Source: Pseudomonas uvaldensis
GTDB taxonomy: Bacteria > Pseudomonadota > Gammaproteobacteria > Pseudomonadales > Pseudomonadaceae
Direction of reading: 5' to 3'
DNA: 64,000 bases
Assembly: GCF_021271205.1 (NCBI RefSeq)
Contig: NZ_JAIWKS010000008.1
Span: 186,001 to 250,000 of the forward strand
Under the pieces are notes generated by a model. That model saw only the letters and a list, made by a program, of their open reading frames with translations, did no database searches and had not been told where the DNA came from. Every line of letters starts with the position of its first letter. Position 1 is the stretch's first letter. The translations under genes were made by a program, and so were the position numbers. This document shows positions 33,639 to 41,491 of the stretch, piece after piece.

Positions 33639-35828
33639 ATGACAGACTGGCTGCAAAGCTATGGAGAAATGGCCGCACAGGTACGTCGCTATGATTGGGC
33701 CAGCACTTCCATCGGGCCGTTGGAGCAATGGCCGGATGTGCTGAAGACCACCGTGGCGCTGAGCCTTGCCTCCCATTTTCCCAAGGCCATCGTATGGGGG
33801 CCGGATCTGATTACCCTGTACAACGATGCCTTCATGGCGATCCTCGGCAACAAACCCGATGCGCTGGGCCGTCGGTTCGACGAGATCTGGCAGGAAGCAT
33901 GGAGCGAGATCGGTCCGATCGTGCAGGGTGCATTCGATGGGCAAGCGACCTATATCGAGAATTTCCCCTTGGTCGTCGAGCGGGGCGGCGGCCCTGAGCA
34001 GGCCTATTTCACTTTCTGCTACAGCCCCATCCGTGATCAGTACGGCAATGTCGTGGGCATGCTTGACACCGTCACCGAGACCACGTCGACCGTATTCATG
34101 ACCCAACGCCTGGCCGTTCTCGATGCCATTGGCAGTGCGGTGGCCAACGCCACCGATCCGCAGGCCATCATGGCAACGACCACGCGCATCCTGGCGGCGC
34201 ACTTGAATCTGTCCAATTGCGCGTATGCGGACATGGAGGAAGACGAGGATGCCTTCACGATTCGTGGCGACTGGGCCCGGGCGGGCTCGCCCAGTATCGT
34301 CGGGCATTACCGACTGGCCGATTTCGGTCGGCTGGCGGTCGCCAACCTGCGGGCCGGCAAACCGCTGGTGATCAACGACAATCTGGCGGAACTGGCGCCG
34401 AACGAAGCGGCGGCGTTCCAATCGATCGGTATCGCCGCCACCATTTGCGTCCCGCTGATCAAGAACGGGCGATTGACCGCTTTAATGGCGATCCATGATA
34501 GAACGCCCCGGGTCTGGTCTTCGAACGATCTGGCGCTGCTGATGGAAGTCACCGAGCGATCCTGGGCCCACATTGAGCGAGCCCGTGCCGACGCGGCCGT
34601 GCGCAAGGGGCTGGCGGCCCTGGCCGAACTGAACGCGACGCTGGAGGAACGGGTCGAGGAGCGTACCACGCGGCTGAAGCAGACCGAAGCCGCGCTTCGC
34701 CAGTCGCAGAAGCTCGAAGCTATTGGCCAGCTCACGGGCGGTGTGGCCCATGACTTCAATAACCTGCTGACCATCATTCGTTCTTCTGTTGATTTCCTGC
34801 GCATGCCCAATCTGTCCGATGAACGTCGCCAGCGCTACATGAGCGCGGTTTCCGATACGGTGGAGCGCGCTGCCAAATTGACCAGCCAACTGCTGGCGTT
34901 CGCCCGGCGTCAGCCCTTGAAACCGCAAGTGATCGATGTGGGCAAGCAAGTGCAGAGCCTGGGAGACATGCTGGAAACCATCACGGGGGCACGGATGCAG
35001 GTCAAGGTCGAGCTGTGCGACCGGCCCTGTTACATCCGGGCGGACCTGAGCCAGTTCGAAACGGCCCTGATCAACATGGCGTTGAACGCACGCGATGCCA
35101 TGAGTGGTCAGGGCACGCTGTGGCTTCGGCTCAAATGCGGTGCAGGCATGCCGCCGATCCGTGGTCATGCAGGATCCGGGCAGGCTTTTGTCGCCGTGGC
35201 CCTGGCAGACACCGGTACGGGTATTGCGTCTGAATTCCTTGAGCACATCTTCGAGCCCTTCTTCACCACCAAGGAAGTGGGTAAGGGCACGGGGTTGGGC
35301 CTGTCCCAAGTGTTCGGCTTTGCCAAGCAATCCGGCGGCAACGTCGATGTTTCGACCGTTGTCGGCCAAGGCACGGTATTCACCTTGTACCTTCCGGAAG
35401 TCGAGGCCGAAAGGGTGCAGCGACCGGTGGAGGAAGAAACCACCCGCCTGATTCTGGACAAGGGCAGGCGGCGCGTATTGATCGTGGAAGACAATGTGGA
35501 AGTGGGGCGGTTTGCCAACCAGATCCTGCAGGACCTGGGTTACGAAACCGCCTGGGCTACCAACGCCGAGGAGGCACTGGATCTGGTCGGCCCGGATGCC
35601 ATGGCCTTCGATGCGGTATTTTCCGATGTCGTCATGCCGGGTATCAGCGGTATCGCGCTGGCCAAGGAGCTGCGTCGACGTCGCGAGGACCTGCCAGTGG
35701 TATTGACGTCCGGCTACAGCGAGGAACTGGCACACAGTGGCCATGAAGGTTTCGAGTTCTTGTCCAAGCCCTACTCGGCCGATCAGGTTTCCCGGGTGCT
35801 GAGCCGGACGATAATGCGCACAGATTGA
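33639..35828 (+). CDS. hybrid sensor histidine kinase with receiver domain
   Basis: The 729-residue cytoplasmic protein has: a PAS-like domain at 20-145 (WGPDLITLYNDAFMAILGN), a GAF domain at about 155-320, a coiled linker at 325-360, a HisKA domain with His371 in GGVAHDFNNLL, a HATPase with Asn483 in NMALNARDA, Asp524 in ADTGTGI and GKGTGLGLS, and a receiver with phospho-Asp663 in FSDVVMPG and Lys710. No transmembrane helix is seen, so it senses an internal signal. No output regulator lies nearby; it probably passes phosphate to a distant partner. It stands alone between small genes. Confidence 0.95.
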   Translation: MTDWLQSYGEMAAQVRRYDWASTSIGPLEQWPDVLKTTVALSLASHFPKAIVWGPDLITLYNDAFMAILGNKPDALGRRFDEIWQEAWSEIGPIVQGAFDGQATYIENFPLVVERGGGPEQAYFTFCYSPIRDQYGNVVGMLDTVTETTSTVFMTQRLAVLDAIGSAVANATDPQAIMATTTRILAAHLNLSNCAYADMEEDEDAFTIRGDWARAGSPSIVGHYRLADFGRLAVANLRAGKPLVINDNLAELAPNEAAAFQSIGIAATICVPLIKNGRLTALMAIHDRTPRVWSSNDLALLMEVTERSWAHIERARADAAVRKGLAALAELNATLEERVEERTTRLKQTEAALRQSQKLEAIGQLTGGVAHDFNNLLTIIRSSVDFLRMPNLSDERRQRYMSAVSDTVERAAKLTSQLLAFARRQPLKPQVIDVGKQVQSLGDMLETITGARMQVKVELCDRPCYIRADLSQFETALINMALNARDAMSGQGTLWLRLKCGAGMPPIRGHAGSGQAFVAVALADTGTGIASEFLEHIFEPFFTTKEVGKGTGLGLSQVFGFAKQSGGNVDVSTVVGQGTVFTLYLPEVEAERVQRPVEEETTRLILDKGRRRVLIVEDNVEVGRFANQILQDLGYETAWATNAEEALDLVGPDAMAFDAVFSDVVMPGISGIALAKELRRRREDLPVVLTSGYSEELAHSGHEGFEFLSKPYSADQVSRVLSRTIMRTD

Positions 35829-35982
35829 GTGTTTCCCTTTTGAAACAGTGGCTTCCATTCGTCGGTCAAGCGCGGATAGGACAGGCGGTCTGTTGATGAC
35901 CGGCTAGTCTCAAAGCCTGAGGATCGATATTTTCAGGCAATCGGTTGTTGCCGGTCTCGGTCTCGACGTAAAGGGGAAGGCA

Positions 35983-36168
35983 ATGGGAACACCGTACAGC
36001 GAGGATATTGGAGCTGTTTATCCGATCAATGAAGGGTTGCAGTGTGGTCAGTCGGCCTATCGGGCCGACTTTGGCGACGAGCCGATCAAATCCATCAGGA
36101 CCAAGGTGCCGAAAGTGCAACGAGGGGAAAGAGCCAAATTCCTGCCCAGGGTGCCGGCCAGGAAATAG
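35983..36168 (+). CDS. small hypothetical protein, 61 residues
   Basis: The ATG at 35983 has AAAGGGGAAGG four bases ahead, a strong ribosome binding site, and the frame is followed within 10 bases by a terminator hairpin, so the gene is well bounded. The protein is soluble and rich in lysine, arginine and tyrosine in its second half (KSIRTKVPKVQRGERAKFLP), with no cysteine or hydrophobic stretch. I do not recognise a family. The strong signals make it a better candidate than most short frames here. Confidence 0.65.
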   Translation: MGTPYSEDIGAVYPINEGLQCGQSAYRADFGDEPIKSIRTKVPKVQRGERAKFLPRVPARK

Positions 36169-36178
36169 GATCAGTCGC

Positions 36179-36205
36179 AGCCCCGTCAGCGGACGGGGCT
36201 TTTTG
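36179..36205 (+). terminator. rho-independent terminator after the 61-residue gene
   Basis: AGCCCCGTC-AGC-GGACGGGGCT followed by TTTT. Confidence 0.9.
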
Positions 36206-36345
36206 CAAGTGCTTTCCAAGGGTTAGGGCGCTGGCAGCATCGACTGTCGGATAACTATTCTTCATCTTTTTTTATCGACGTTTCTTTCACGTTTCTTTCA
36301 CACGCGCACACGTAGCCTGAGCTCATCCGTTAGAAAGCAGTACCT
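36206..36345. other. gap that may encode a small RNA
   Basis: No gene is visible between the terminator of the 61-residue gene and an orphan terminator at 36346-36372. The interval includes a direct repeat of CGTTTCTTTCA around 36279 and 36290, and AT-rich stretches around 36250-36275 that could hold a promoter. An RNA of about 100 bases ending at the orphan terminator is possible. Inference only. Confidence 0.35.
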
Positions 36346-36372
36346 GCCCGTTTCCCCAGCGGGCTTTTTTTT
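36346..36372 (+). terminator. orphan rho-independent terminator
   Basis: GCCCG-TTTCCCCAG-CGGGC followed by eight T, without a protein gene in front of it on either strand. Confidence 0.75.
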
Positions 36373-36448
36373 GTCTGTCATAAAACTACCCTCGTGTTCG
36401 TTGTCCAACCGGCATGGCTGAGCCGTTTGGCGTAAACTCGCGCCCGCG

Positions 36449-36473
36449 CGCATCGGCCATCTCTCCCGATGCG
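36449..36473 (+). promoter_or_regulatory. hairpin in the leader of the glycine-zipper gene
   Basis: CGCATCGG-N9-CCGATGCG lies 20 bases before the ATG, so it could shield or stabilise the leader. No T run follows, so it is not a terminator. Confidence 0.45.
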
Positions 36474-36493
36474 GCATTCTTGAGGTTTTTATC

Positions 36494-36901
36494 ATGCGTT
36501 TGACTTTGTCCACCCTGGTGCTTGGGCTTCTGGTTGCTCAAGGCGCGATGGCGGCTGGCGATGGTACCGCCGCGATCGGCGGTGGCCTTGGCGGGGTATT
36601 GGGTAATGTGGTCGGCCAGCAGATGGGCGGCAGCACGGGCGCCGCGATCGGCGCCGGTGTCGGCGGTGCCGCCGGCAGTGCGGTAGGGGCTCGCAAGGGC
36701 AGCCGTACGGAAGCTGCCATCGGCGGCGGCCTGGGGTCGGCCGGTGGTTCGATTATCGGCAACCGCCTGGGCGGCTCCACCGGTTCTACCATTGGCGCAG
36801 GCCTCGGCGGCGCGGCCGGTGGTGCATTGGGCAGCAACCTGTCCAACGACAACGACGGTCATTCCGGCAAGAAGCACAAGCACAAAAGAAAGCATCGCTG
36901 A
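36494..36901 (+). CDS. exported glycine-zipper protein with internal duplication
   Basis: The 135-residue protein has a signal peptide (MRLTLSTLVLGLLVAQGAMA) and a glycine-rich body of two homologous halves of about 42 residues: one opens AAIGGGLGGVLGNVVG, the other AAIGGGLGSAGGSIIG, and both continue with MGGSTGAAIGAG-like or LGGSTGSTIGAG. Glycine zippers pack helices in membranes. The tail ends KKHKHKRKHR, a cationic, histidine-rich stretch. GAGG precedes the start, and a terminator follows. The family includes outer-membrane-associated proteins of unknown function. Confidence 0.85.
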   Translation: MRLTLSTLVLGLLVAQGAMAAGDGTAAIGGGLGGVLGNVVGQQMGGSTGAAIGAGVGGAAGSAVGARKGSRTEAAIGGGLGSAGGSIIGNRLGGSTGSTIGAGLGGAAGGALGSNLSNDNDGHSGKKHKHKRKHR

Positions 36902-36921
36902 GGTGATGTCTGGATGAGAGG

Positions 36922-36950
36922 ACCCGGCCACGTGCCGGGTTTTCTTTTCC
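36922..36950 (+). terminator. rho-independent terminator after the glycine-zipper gene
   Basis: ACCCGGC-CACGT-GCCGGGT followed by a T-rich run. Confidence 0.85.
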
Positions 36951-37023
36951 CGGGATTTGTCCGGAACGTTTATCTCGCTCCCGCCTCGAATCCATACATC
37001 CATTTGCAATCACGAGGTGTGCC

Positions 37024-37182
37024 ATGACGCCGGAAACCGAAGGCCAGGAAGAAAAAGGCCCGTCGGGTGTCCCTTTCGTCAATGATCCGGGCAATGAAGA
37101 CCCGGGTTCCTTGATGGATGACGCCCAGGTGCCTCTGATCGACGACGAAGACGCCGAGCTTGAAGAAGAATCCTACGATTGA
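37024..37182 (+). CDS. small acidic protein, 52 residues
   Basis: The frame from ATG at 37024 to 37182 encodes 52 residues of which about a third are aspartate or glutamate, ending DDEDAELEEESYD. CGAGG precedes the start. It has no signal peptide, cysteine or hydrophobic segment and is probably disordered. A similar acidic gene follows 30 bases later in the same direction; the two are probably co-transcribed. Function unknown. Confidence 0.65.
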   Translation: MTPETEGQEEKGPSGVPFVNDPGNEDPGSLMDDAQVPLIDDEDAELEEESYD

Positions 37183-37212
37183 GGCCGGGTAGTGCGCCTC
37201 AGGAGATTTGTC

Positions 37213-37416
37213 ATGACCGCCGACCCACCTATTCCCGACGACGATGAAACCCCGGAATACCCGCTGCCATCGCCCACCGACTCCCTGGGTCGCGACCAGC
37301 GACCGCCTGATGACGACGCCGGCGTAGAGCAGGTACCGAACGAAGATGAGGACATTGAGGCGAGTCCGGACGATCCGGATATCGCCGGTGACGACGCTTC
37401 CGGCCAACCCAGCTGA
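37213..37416 (+). CDS. small acidic proline-rich protein, 67 residues
   Basis: The ATG at 37213 has AGGAGA seven bases upstream, and gives MTADPPIPDDDETPEYPLPS, with aspartate, glutamate and proline making up more than half of the protein and no hydrophobic core. It looks intrinsically disordered. It follows the 52-residue acidic gene and precedes an exported glycine/serine-rich gene. Function unknown; similar short acidic genes are seen in other Pseudomonas beside small exported proteins, in my reading of the family. Confidence 0.7.
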   Translation: MTADPPIPDDDETPEYPLPSPTDSLGRDQRPPDDDAGVEQVPNEDEDIEASPDDPDIAGDDASGQPS

Positions 37417-37503
37417 AGACCGGGCCGCCTGTCGCTTGCGGGGCACCATTGACCCGTTATGAGGGCCACACATCAGGTAGGTAACTTGAAAAGGAGACTC
37501 ACC

Positions 37504-37857
37504 ATGATGAAGTCACACATGACCGCGCTGACACTTGCCGGGATTCTTTCAGCCAGTTCACTGGCGGTTTTCGCACAGTCCTCCGATGAGAACGCGCCCG
37601 TGGACAAAGGCGGGATGCCGCCCTCTACGCAAATGGATGCCGGCTCGACGTCCGGCGCCAACGGTAACGCCTTGCCTCCGGGATCTGTCAGCGGGGGGAA
37701 CGGCGGCGATGCCAACGGCAGCAGTACCAGCCCCGGCACGGGAAGCGGGTCCACGAGCGGCGGTAGCTCCGTGGGTGGCGGTGCAAGCAGTGGAGGTGGC
37801 ACGGGCACCAGCGACAGTGGTGGCAGCTCGGGTGGCTCCAGCGGTTCGAGCCAATAA
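37504..37857 (+). CDS. exported glycine/serine-rich protein
   Basis: The ATG at 37504 has AAGGAGA nine bases upstream and gives MMKSHMTALTLAGILSASS, a signal peptide cleaved near AVFAQ. The remaining 90 residues are dominated by Gly, Ser and Thr with repeated SGG and GSG units (for example SGGSSVGGGASSGG) and no cysteines. Such low-complexity exported proteins are often envelope or secreted, of unknown role. It ends a run of four small genes of similar style. Confidence 0.7.
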   Translation: MMKSHMTALTLAGILSASSLAVFAQSSDENAPVDKGGMPPSTQMDAGSTSGANGNALPPGSVSGGNGGDANGSSTSPGTGSGSTSGGSSVGGGASSGGGTGTSDSGGSSGGSSGSSQ

Positions 37858-37877
37858 ATCAATCACAACGACCAATC

Positions 37878-37915
37878 CTGTAGGAGCGGGATGAAGACAG
37901 TTCAGCTCCTACAGG
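37878..37915. repeat. short inverted repeat
   Basis: CCTGTAGGAGC and GCTCCTACAGG are exact reverse complements 16 bases apart. Related in sequence to the outer arms of the REP elements; may also act as a terminator-like hairpin. Confidence 0.65.
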
Positions 37916-38057
37916 CTCCTTTCTCAGGCTTGTAAGATTTTTCGTTGCCTGTTCCATACCCCCCTCGTTATTCTGCTGAATCCTTTAAGGCAGACACCCC
38001 ACCTGGCCGCACCTGAGCCATCCCCTGGAATGTTGTGTTGATAACGGATCAGATGCG

Positions 38058-38753
38058 ATGAATGCACCGCACAAAGAGTTTGGCCCGATCAAGGCTGTGA
38101 TTTTCGACATGGATGGGCTGCTGCTCGACACCGAGGGCATCTACACCGAGGTCACGTCCATTATTGCCGAGCGCTACGGACGCACCTTCGACTGGAGCGT
38201 GAAGCAGAACATCATTGGGCGTGGCGCTGGGGATCTGGCCCGTTATGTGGTCCAGGCCCTGGATCTGCCGATCACTGCCGAGGAGTTCCTGGTGATCCGG
38301 GAGCCCCTGATGCGCGAGCGTTTTCCTCATGCCCTGGGGATGCCCGGCGCCGAGGAGCTGGTACGGCATCTCAAGGCCCATGACATTCCCATTGCGGTGG
38401 GTACCAGTTCGTCGAGTCACACGTTCAAGCTGAAAACCACTTTGCACCGGGACTGGTTCGCGTTGTTCGATTTCATCGTCACTGCGGATGATCCGGAAGT
38501 GGGCGCGGCGAAACCGGCGCCGGATATTTTTCTCACCGCGGCCCGTCGCCTGGGGGTCGCTCCCCGTGATTGCCTGGTGTTCGAGGATTCGCCATTTGGC
38601 GTCACGGCCGCGAAAGCGGCGGGCATGACCGCCATCGCTGTCCCGGACTCGGCCATGGCCGACGAAAAATACGCCCATGCCGACGGGATCATTCGTTCGC
38701 TGAAGCTGTTCCAACCGGCCTTGTGCGGTTTGCCGGAACTGGAGTGGGCTTGA
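38058..38753 (+). CDS. HAD-superfamily (subfamily IA) phosphatase
   Basis: The 231-residue protein has the HAD motifs: IFDMDGLLLDTEGIY (nucleophile and acid aspartates), PIAVGTSSSSH, the lysine in GAAKPAPDIFL, and FEDSPFGVTAAKAAGM. The cap domain between about 20 and 90 fits beta-phosphoglucomutase or phosphoglycolate-type phosphatases. It removes phosphate from a small sugar or acid phosphate; the substrate is unknown. A bidirectional terminator separates it from the convergent SDR. Confidence 0.93.
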   Translation: MNAPHKEFGPIKAVIFDMDGLLLDTEGIYTEVTSIIAERYGRTFDWSVKQNIIGRGAGDLARYVVQALDLPITAEEFLVIREPLMRERFPHALGMPGAEELVRHLKAHDIPIAVGTSSSSHTFKLKTTLHRDWFALFDFIVTADDPEVGAAKPAPDIFLTAARRLGVAPRDCLVFEDSPFGVTAAKAAGMTAIAVPDSAMADEKYAHADGIIRSLKLFQPALCGLPELEWA

Positions 38754-38764
38754 GGGCATGAGGC

Positions 38765-38805
38765 AAAAAACGCCGGCCACGGTTGAAACCCTGGCCGGCG
38801 TTTTT
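38765..38805. terminator. bidirectional terminator between HAD and SDR genes
   Basis: CGCCGGCCA...TGGCCGGCG stem, with A6 on one side and T5 on the other. Confidence 0.93.
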
Positions 38806-38817
38806 CATGGGGAGCGA

Positions 38818-39564
38818 TCAGGCGCCGAAACCACCGTCGATGGTCAAGCTGGCCCCGGTGATATAGGCCGCTTCCGGGCCTGCCAGGTAGGCGACGAAAC
38901 TGGCGATTTCATCAACTTTGCCATAGCGTCCGATGGCCATCAGCGACATCAGGCTTTCGGCGAAATCGCTGTCCGCCGGGTTCATGTCGGTGTCCACCGG
39001 GCCTGGCTGCACGTTGTTGACGGTAATGCCACGCGGGCCCAGGTCGCGGGCCAGGCCTTTGGTCAGGCCCACCAGGGCAGATTTGCTCATGGCGTAGGTG
39101 GCGCCGCCGGCGAAGGGCATGCGGTCGGCGTTGGTGCTGCCGATGTTGATTACCCGACCGCCTTCGGTCATGTGGCGTGCAGCCTCTTGGGTGGCGATGA
39201 ACACGCTGCGCACGTTGACGGCCAGGGTCTGGTCGAAATCTTCCAGTTTGAACTCATCCAGTGGGGCCATGGCCAGGATACCGGCGTTGTTGACCAGGAT
39301 GTCCAGACCGCCGAAGGCTTCGACGGTGGCCCTGACGGCGTTGCGAATGGCCTCGGCGTCGGCGCTGTCGGCCTTGATTGCCAGGGCCTTGCCACCGGCT
39401 GCGGTGATGCTGTTCTGCAATTCTTCGGACTTGGCGGCAGAGCTGACATAAGTGAAAGCCACCGCGGCGCCTTCCGCGGCCAGGCGCTTGACGATGGCGG
39501 CGCCGATGCCGCGGGAACCGCCCTGGATCAAGGCGACTTTGCCATTCAGTGTTTGCGTGCTCAT
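38818..39564 (-). CDS. SDR-family oxidoreductase (3-oxoacyl-ACP-reductase-like)
   Basis: The 248-residue protein starts at ATG 39564 (MSTQTLNGKVALIQGG) and has the SDR motifs GGSRGIGAAIVKR, NNAGI and YAMSKSALVGLTKGLARD. It is close to the 3-oxoacyl-ACP-reductase-like group that reduces ketones or quinones with NADPH. It is divergent from a LysR regulator 117 bases away, the usual arrangement for LysR-controlled SDR genes, so the LysR is likely its regulator. Substrate unknown. Confidence 0.9.
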   Translation of the reverse strand: MSTQTLNGKVALIQGGSRGIGAAIVKRLAAEGAAVAFTYVSSAAKSEELQNSITAAGGKALAIKADSADAEAIRNAVRATVEAFGGLDILVNNAGILAMAPLDEFKLEDFDQTLAVNVRSVFIATQEAARHMTEGGRVINIGSTNADRMPFAGGATYAMSKSALVGLTKGLARDLGPRGITVNNVQPGPVDTDMNPADSDFAESLMSLMAIGRYGKVDEIASFVAYLAGPEAAYITGASLTIDGGFGA

Positions 39565-39680
39565 GGTGTTCTCCAAAGGATGCCGGGGCGAGATGCCGCG
39601 GTGATGGGGGGAGTATCCGGATCGGCCCACACCTTGTGTAGACCGTCACTGATATAGTCTGTGTAAACCAAAAGTTTAGA

Positions 39681-40613
39681 ATGGCGGCTATGGAGACTTT
39701 CAGCAGTATCGAATGCTTTGTGCGCAGCGCCGAAGTCGGTAGCTTTGCCGAAGCGGCACGCCGCCTGAGCATCACCCCGGCAGCCGTGGGCAAAAGTGTG
39801 GCCAAGCTGGAAGCGCGGCTGGGTGTGCGCCTGTTCCAGCGTAGCACTCGCCGCCTGACACTGACCGAAGCCGGCCAGTTGTTTCTGGAGGAGGTGAGCG
39901 GCAGCCTCAATACCATCCAGAATGCCGTTGCCAACCTGGCCAGCGCCGGCGGTCAGCCGGCGGGTACATTGAAGGTGAGCATGGGCACGGCATTTGGCCG
40001 GCTGTACATCGTGCCGTTGCTGGGCGCGTTTTTGCAGCGTTACCCGGCGATCAATCCGGACTGGCATTTCGACAATCGTCAGGTAGACCTGATCGGCCAA
40101 GGTTTCGATGCGGCCATCGGCGGCGGCTTTGAACTGCCCCAGGGAGTGGTGGCGCGCAAGCTGTCCGTGGCTCACCGGGTCCTGGTCGCCTCCCGGGACT
40201 ATTTGCACAATCATGCCGCGCTGCGCGAGCCGGACGACCTGGCGCATCACCAGGGCATTCTGATTCGTTCGCCTCAAACCGGGCGGATCCGTTCGTGGCA
40301 ACTGACCAGCCGGACAGGACAACACAGCCCGCTGATGCTCAAGGCACGCATGACCATGAGTGACTCGGAAGCCGACTGTGCAGCCGCCGCCCAAGGGCTG
40401 GGCATAGGGCTGGTGAGCATGCCGGTGGCCGTTCCTTACCTGGAATCAGGGGCGTTGCAGCGGGTGTTGCCGGATTGGTACGTCGACGATGGCAACATCT
40501 CCATCTATTACGCCGAGCACAAATTGCTGCCGGGCAAGACCCGGGCGTTTGTGGACTTCATCATTGAACAGTTTGCCGAGCAGGGGTGGGGAGAGCGGTT
40601 CAGGGCGGTGTGA
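39681..40613 (+). CDS. LysR-family transcriptional regulator
   Basis: The 310-residue protein has the winged helix at residues 1-60 (VGSFAEAARRLSITPAAVG, then KLEARLGVRLF) and a two-lobed periplasmic-binding-type effector domain from about 95. The dominant subtype is CrgA-like, which commonly controls a divergent oxidoreductase. The divergent SDR at 38818-39564 is the likely target. The effector is unknown. Confidence 0.93.
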   Translation: MAAMETFSSIECFVRSAEVGSFAEAARRLSITPAAVGKSVAKLEARLGVRLFQRSTRRLTLTEAGQLFLEEVSGSLNTIQNAVANLASAGGQPAGTLKVSMGTAFGRLYIVPLLGAFLQRYPAINPDWHFDNRQVDLIGQGFDAAIGGGFELPQGVVARKLSVAHRVLVASRDYLHNHAALREPDDLAHHQGILIRSPQTGRIRSWQLTSRTGQHSPLMLKARMTMSDSEADCAAAAQGLGIGLVSMPVAVPYLESGALQRVLPDWYVDDGNISIYYAEHKLLPGKTRAFVDFIIEQFAEQGWGERFRAV

Positions 40614-40643
40614 GGTAGGCTGGCTCAGGACCGAGGTGGGCCC

Positions 40644-40733
40644 ATCGCGAGCGGGCTCGCTCCCACAGGGACTGTAGTGACTGACATTGCAGTCACCACA
40701 AAACAGGGTGGGAGCGAGCCTGCTCGCGAAAAG
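40644..40733. repeat. REP pair in reversed orientation
   Basis: Here the arms point outward: TCGCGAGCGGGCTCGCTCCC comes first and GTGGGAGCGAGCCTGCTCGC second, opposite to the other REP pairs in the window. The spacer contains a perfect-looking short inverted repeat (GTGACTGACATTGCAGTCAC). Confidence 0.88.
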
Positions 40734-40745
40734 GGCAATGCGGTC

Positions 40746-41474
40746 TTACCGCCCGAACCGCCCCGGCCAACCAATGATGGTCTTGGGGCGCGGTGTCGCA
40801 TACGTGCGCACCTTGGAAGTCGACAACCCCAGCCGCACCAGAGACTCGGCAATGGTCACCGCTGCCGTCACCCCATCCACCACCGGCACTCCGGTGCGCT
40901 GGCGGATCCGTTCGTCGAGCCCGGCCATGCCGCCGCAACCCAGGCAGATGACTTCGGCCTTGTCCTGGCTCACCGCCAGTTCCGCCTGCTGCACGATCGC
41001 TTCGACTGCCCGCGGTGGGTCTTGCTCCAGCTCCAGCACCGCCAGGCCACTGGCCCGTACCGAGGCGCAGCGGTCGAACAGGCCGGACAGCTTGAGACGG
41101 TCTTCGATCAGCGGCACGGTACGGTCCAGGGTGGTGACCACCGAATATGCATGGCCAAGGAACATCGCGGTGCTGGCGCCGGCATCGGTGATATCCACCA
41201 CCGGCACGTTCAGCAACTCCTGCAAACCTTCACGGCCATGCTCGCCGTAGCCGGCCTGGATCACTGCGTCGAATGGCTGGTCGTAGGACATGACCCGGTC
41301 CATCACCGCGATGGCGGCCAGGTAACTTTCGAAATTGCCTTCGATGGAATCTGCACCGAAATGCGGGGTGAGTCCGACAATCTCTGTTCCCGGTGCAGCG
41401 ACGGCCTGGGCCTGGCGGGCAATGGCCTGGGTGATGGAGTCGGTGGTGTTGACGTTGACCACGAGAATTCGCAT
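40746..41474 (-). CDS. aspartate/glutamate/hydantoin racemase-superfamily protein
   Basis: The 242-residue protein, from the ATG at 41474, begins MRILVVNVNTTDSITQAI, typical of hydantoin/allantoin racemases. The second catalytic cysteine is present in CLGCGGMAGLDE. The first is absent: where racemases have ACFGDPG this one reads AGYGEHG. It may therefore be a different isomerase or decarboxylase-like member. It follows an NCS1 permease by 17 bases on the same strand, which supports a role in purine- or hydantoin-like compound use. Confidence 0.85.
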   Translation of the reverse strand: MRILVVNVNTTDSITQAIARQAQAVAAPGTEIVGLTPHFGADSIEGNFESYLAAIAVMDRVMSYDQPFDAVIQAGYGEHGREGLQELLNVPVVDITDAGASTAMFLGHAYSVVTTLDRTVPLIEDRLKLSGLFDRCASVRASGLAVLELEQDPPRAVEAIVQQAELAVSQDKAEVICLGCGGMAGLDERIRQRTGVPVVDGVTAAVTIAESLVRLGLSTSKVRTYATPRPKTIIGWPGRFGR

Positions 41475-41491
41475 GAGCTTTTCCTTTTGAA

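Noticed and set aside
35866..36219. 117-residue minus-strand frame overlapping the 61-residue gene
   Set aside because: The plus-strand frame has a better ribosome binding site and a correctly oriented terminator; the minus-strand frame has neither.
39660..40640. LysR gene as part of a larger mobile element with the reversed REP pair
   Set aside because: No transposase, terminal inverted repeat or target duplication is visible.
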